From Actinomycetota bacterium (GTDB taxonomy: Bacteria; Actinomycetota; Acidimicrobiia; Acidimicrobiales; Ilumatobacteraceae), in contig WLKU01000069.1 in NCBI GenBank assembly GCA_009701105.1, forward strand, positions 1 through 7,022: DNA of 7,022 bases. The letters are read 5' to 3'. Shown here piece by piece: positions 5,138-7,022 of this stretch. Position 1 is the stretch's first letter. Every line of letters begins with the position of its first letter. Below the pieces are notes generated by a model that saw only the letters and a program-made list of their open reading frames with translations, was not told where the DNA came from and did no database searches. Both the position numbers and the translations under genes were made by a program.

Positions 5138-6298
5138 AAGTGCGTTTTGCAAATCTGCGATGATGTCGCTGGTTGCTTCAAGCCCTATTGACAATCGCAA
5201 CATCGAATCTGTAATCCCGCTCGCTAGCTGCGCATCTGTGTCTACACCAATATGTGTGCTTGATGCTGGGTGACAAATCAAAGTCTCTGGGCCACCAAAC
5301 GAAACTGCTGGTCGCACAATCTGCAATGCGTCAAGTACTTTGCGTGCAGCATCTTTGCCGCCAGCAATCTCAAATGAAAGCACGGAACCGAACTTGCGCA
5401 TCTGCTTGGCAGCGAGCGCGTGTTGCGGGTGAAGAGCCAGGCCGGGGTAGTGAACTGCAGTGACTTGCTTGTGAGTTGACAGCCACGTCGCAACAGCCAG
5501 AGCACTTTCGCACTGGTGTGCAATACGCACGCCGAGGGTGCGAATACCACGCAAACCATTGAGCGCATCATGCGGTGATGCTGTTGCTCCATGCATCACC
5601 GAATATCCCCAAATTGAGTCGATCAAATCTTTTTCGCCTGCAACGACACCGAGCATTGCGTCGTTATGGCCTGCAATGCCTTTGGTCGCAGAGTGCAATA
5701 CAAGCGAGACACCGAACGAAAGCGGTTGTTGGCCAAGTGGCGTTGCCAATGTTGAATCAACGAGTGTAAATGGTCCTTTTATGGCACCGAGTTCGGCCAA
5801 GTCAACGAGGCCCATCTGCGGGTTGGACGGTGACTCTGCAATCACCAACATGGTTTTGCCTGGTCTCACGGCCGCAGCCAAGGCACCTGGCTTGGAGCCA
5901 TCTACATACGTCACGTCAATGCCGAGTCGCGCACATGGCCCATTAAGAAAAGCGATAGTGCCGCCATACAGCTGATTGTGGGCCACAATGTGATCGCCAC
6001 TTGAACACAGCGCCAAAATCACGCTGCTCACTGCGCCCATGCCGGAAGCAAATGCAAGTGCATCTTCTGCGCCTTCAAGTTCTGCCACAGCTTCCTCAAA
6101 AGAACGAACTGTTGGGTTTGAGTAACGGGCGTAATTGCCACTCTTATGTGTGGAGAGCGCGTGCTTGGTGCTGTCGTCGAGCCCTGCCGATTGCCACGTA
6201 GTTGATGGCCAAAGTGTTGGCGCAAGCGAACCAGAAGAATCACGACCAGATGTGATCGCCGTTGTCTCGGGCTGCACTTTTGGTTGCTCGTTAGGCAT
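5132..6298 (-). CDS. Cys/Met metabolism trans-sulfuration enzyme (cystathionine gamma-synthase/gamma-lyase-like)
   Basis: A 388-residue PLP enzyme of fold type I, normally a homotetramer in the cytosol. Members make or break cystathionine, or work on O-acyl-homoserine or methionine. Numbered from ATG 6298, it has YARYSNPT with Y56 and R58 (phosphate contacts across the dimer), SGMGAVSS (86-93), QLYGGT with Y111 stacking on PLP, VDSTLATP with D181, HSATKGIAGHND with Schiff-base lysine K206, ETLICHPASSTH (338-349), and LRLSIGLE with R368 for the substrate carboxylate. VDST replaces the usual VDNT, and KGIAGHND replaces the common KYxGGHSD. Overall it is complete and probably active, but synthase and lyase roles cannot be separated by eye. 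ATG 6298 is preferred over GTG 6301 because a TACGCT -10 box lies six bases before it. It faces tRNA-Cys head to head. Confidence 0.9.
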   Translation of the reverse strand: MPNEQPKVQPETTAITSGRDSSGSLAPTLWPSTTWQSAGLDDSTKHALSTHKSGNYARYSNPTVRSFEEAVAELEGAEDALAFASGMGAVSSVILALCSSGDHIVAHNQLYGGTIAFLNGPCARLGIDVTYVDGSKPGALAAAVRPGKTMLVIAESPSNPQMGLVDLAELGAIKGPFTLVDSTLATPLGQQPLSFGVSLVLHSATKGIAGHNDAMLGVVAGEKDLIDSIWGYSVMHGATASPHDALNGLRGIRTLGVRIAHQCESALAVATWLSTHKQVTAVHYPGLALHPQHALAAKQMRKFGSVLSFEIAGGKDAARKVLDALQIVRPAVSFGGPETLICHPASSTHIGVDTDAQLASGITDSMLRLSIGLEATSDIIADLQNALK

Positions 6299-6304
6299 CA
6301 CAAC

Positions 6305-6310
6305 AGCGTA
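6305..6310 (-). promoter_or_regulatory. Candidate -10 box of the trans-sulfuration gene, leaderless start
   Basis: On the minus strand TACGCT is followed by six bases (GTTGTG) and then ATG at 6298. This is the same geometry as at rpmB (4675). No Shine-Dalgarno site is present upstream, which supports leaderless translation and favours ATG over the adjacent GTG. No -35 box can be named with confidence. Confidence 0.5.
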
Positions 6311-6352
6311 ACGAAGTACAACTCTGCAGAAGGTTCGCTTTATATATCCCTG

Positions 6353-6358
6353 TAGCCT
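6353..6358 (+). promoter_or_regulatory. Possible -10 box of the tRNA-Cys gene
   Basis: TAGCCT fits TAnnnT and lies 19 bases before the tRNA 5' end, leaving a short leader for processing by RNase P. The leader contains CGTAG and CTACG arms (6364-6368 and 6374-6378) that could pair. TATATA at 6341-6346 is an alternative -10. No clear -35 box is seen, so the call is tentative. Confidence 0.3.
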
Positions 6359-6377
6359 GCATGCGTAGCTTGTCTAC

Positions 6378-6448
6378 GGCGACGTGGCCGAATGGTTAGG
6401 CATGGGCCTGCAAAGCCCCGTAACCGGGTTCGATTCCCGGCGTCGCCT
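6378..6448 (+). tRNA. tRNA-Cys, anticodon GCA
   Basis: A 71-base cloverleaf. The acceptor arms GGCGACG and CGTCGCC pair perfectly over seven bases. The D arm is GCC-GAATGGTTA-GGC. The anticodon loop is CTGCAAA with anticodon GCA, reading UGC and UGU. The T arm is CCGGG-TTCGATT-CCCGG. The base after the acceptor stem is T, the discriminator U73 expected for tRNA-Cys and a main identity element for cysteinyl-tRNA synthetase. The variable loop is four bases. The first anticodon-stem pair (27-43) is a T-C mismatch, leaving four good pairs. The 3' CCA is not encoded (TCAATT follows), so it must be added by nucleotidyltransferase. Confidence 0.96.
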
Positions 6449-6463
6449 CAATTGTTTATTGAG
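6447..6463. repeat. Small inverted repeat overlapping the tRNA 3' end
   Basis: CTCAAT (6447-6452) and ATTGAG (6458-6463) form a perfect six-base stem with a TGTTT loop, followed by TTAAATC. It is AT-rich and would be a weak terminator at best. It could aid 3' processing or ending of the tRNA transcript. The spacer from 6449 to 6508 otherwise holds nothing I recognise. Confidence 0.3.
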
Positions 6464-6508
6464 TTAAATCTGTATTTGGTACGAGTTTGGTAACACGGAT
6501 CAAATTAA

Positions 6509-7022
6509 CTAATCCCTGTCGATGACTACTTGTGTGTTTTCGTACAGATCTGGAAGGTAATTCGATTTGATTCTGAATTTGGTTCCGTGATTGTGACCAG
6601 TCCTCGCATCGAAATCAATTTTCAATATGCCATTTTCTGCAAGTTCCAAGAATCCATCGAACGTAAAGTTGGAAAGAATGGTTACTCGCTTAAACAGAAA
6701 TTCTTCTAGGCCTGCGGAGTTTCTTCGACGTTCGGCTTCAACGTAAAACGCATTAGTTAATTTTGCTCGAATAATCGCAGCCAGATCATCGAACCCCCAG
6801 TATGGATTCGGGTCAATGTCACCCAACCCGGTTCGGGCCTTTACGGTTTTTAACCACGCACTGTGCCGTTTATCTACTGAAGCTGAATCGAATGTCACAA
6901 CAATTCTGTTACTGCTTCGATCCACTACAAAGTTAAAACCTCTGTCCGTTCTGGCTTCATTGGTCAGCGTCATCCGCAAACTCAATTCAGATTCTGGGTG
7001 GGTTGTTCCTGCTCCCTTGTGT
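6509..7022 (-). CDS. MvaI/BcnI-family type II restriction endonuclease, C-terminal part (cut by window end)
   Basis: The frame stays open to the right edge, so the 170 visible residues are the end of a longer protein; a TTG at 6985 is only an internal codon. Recognisable blocks are RIVVTFDS then VDKRHSAWLKTV, NPYWGFDDL, NAFYVEAERR, and near the end GILKIDFDARTGHNHGTKFRIK (visible residues 131-152) followed by LPDLYENTQVV. From memory, the last block (DFDAR...HGTKFRI) is the hallmark of MvaI/BcnI restriction endonucleases, MutH-fold enzymes that cut CCWGG or CCSGG and act as monomers. The N-terminal acidic and Lys active-site residues would lie beyond the window, so activity cannot be judged. 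The gene is clearly more AT-rich than its neighbours: 73 G or C in 180 bases at 6541-6720, against 103 in 180 summed over 2161-2220, 3661-3720 and 5701-5760. That suggests horizontal transfer. No methyltransferase is visible. Confidence 0.75.
   Translation of the reverse strand, partial: HKGAGTTHPESELSLRMTLTNEARTDRGFNFVVDRSSNRIVVTFDSASVDKRHSAWLKTVKARTGLGDIDPNPYWGFDDLAAIIRAKLTNAFYVEAERRRNSAGLEEFLFKRVTILSNFTFDGFLELAENGILKIDFDARTGHNHGTKFRIKSNYLPDLYENTQVVIDRD

Noticed and set aside
5538..5975. 145-residue plus-strand frame opposite the trans-sulfuration gene
   Set aside because: It is antisense to a gene with clear PLP motifs, and its predicted protein shows no recognisable domain.
6826..6848. 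AACCCGGTTCGGGCC resembling the T arm of tRNA-Cys, as a possible attachment-site copy
   Set aside because: Similarity is limited to about ten bases with mismatches, it lacks the acceptor end CGTCGCC, and it encodes the conserved part of the endonuclease.
1..7022. CRISPR array, insertion sequence or phage genes
   Set aside because: I saw no regularly spaced direct repeats, transposase motifs, terminal inverted repeats or phage proteins on either strand.

Overview
The window looks like a piece of chromosome from an actinobacterium of intermediate GC content, possibly a freshwater or marine Acidimicrobiia-type organism. Three things point there: an F420-type luciferase-like oxidoreductase, ribosomal proteins that match the cysteine-less (zinc-free) actinobacterial versions, and first genes of transcripts that start with no leader and no Shine-Dalgarno site. 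The lineage is an inference; there is no rRNA in the window.

Layout from left to right. (1) 1-1023, plus strand: the C-terminal tail of a class 3-like aldehyde dehydrogenase, followed after 19 bp by a complete LLM-class oxidoreductase. (2) 1024-4331: a nucleoside hydrolase on the minus strand, head to head with a ribokinase on the plus strand. The ribokinase overlaps by one base (TAATG) with a group II PLP-dependent decarboxylase. The hydrolase and kinase together would turn nucleosides into free base plus ribose and then ribose 5-phosphate. (3) 4353-5105: a set of zinc-free ribosomal proteins, with L31 type B on the minus strand and L28 and L33 on the plus strand. They share a 46-bp divergent promoter region with a palindrome between the two -10 boxes. 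(4) 5132-6298, minus strand: a Cys/Met trans-sulfuration PLP enzyme, convergent with L33 and separated from it by a hairpin terminator with a TACG loop. (5) 6378-6448: tRNA-Cys(GCA). (6) 6509 to the right edge, minus strand: an AT-rich gene, cut by the window, whose C-terminal part matches my recollection of the MvaI/BcnI restriction endonuclease family. This may be the start of an accessory island inserted next to the tRNA gene.

The most informative points are the leaderless promoter pattern (TAnnnT followed by 6-7 bases and then ATG) before at least three genes, the compact bidirectional promoter of the zinc-free ribosomal protein genes, and the restriction endonuclease at the tRNA-Cys boundary. 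Most of the window is otherwise ordinary core metabolism. I do not see a clearly new defence or mobile system inside the visible bases, but the right edge would repay extension.
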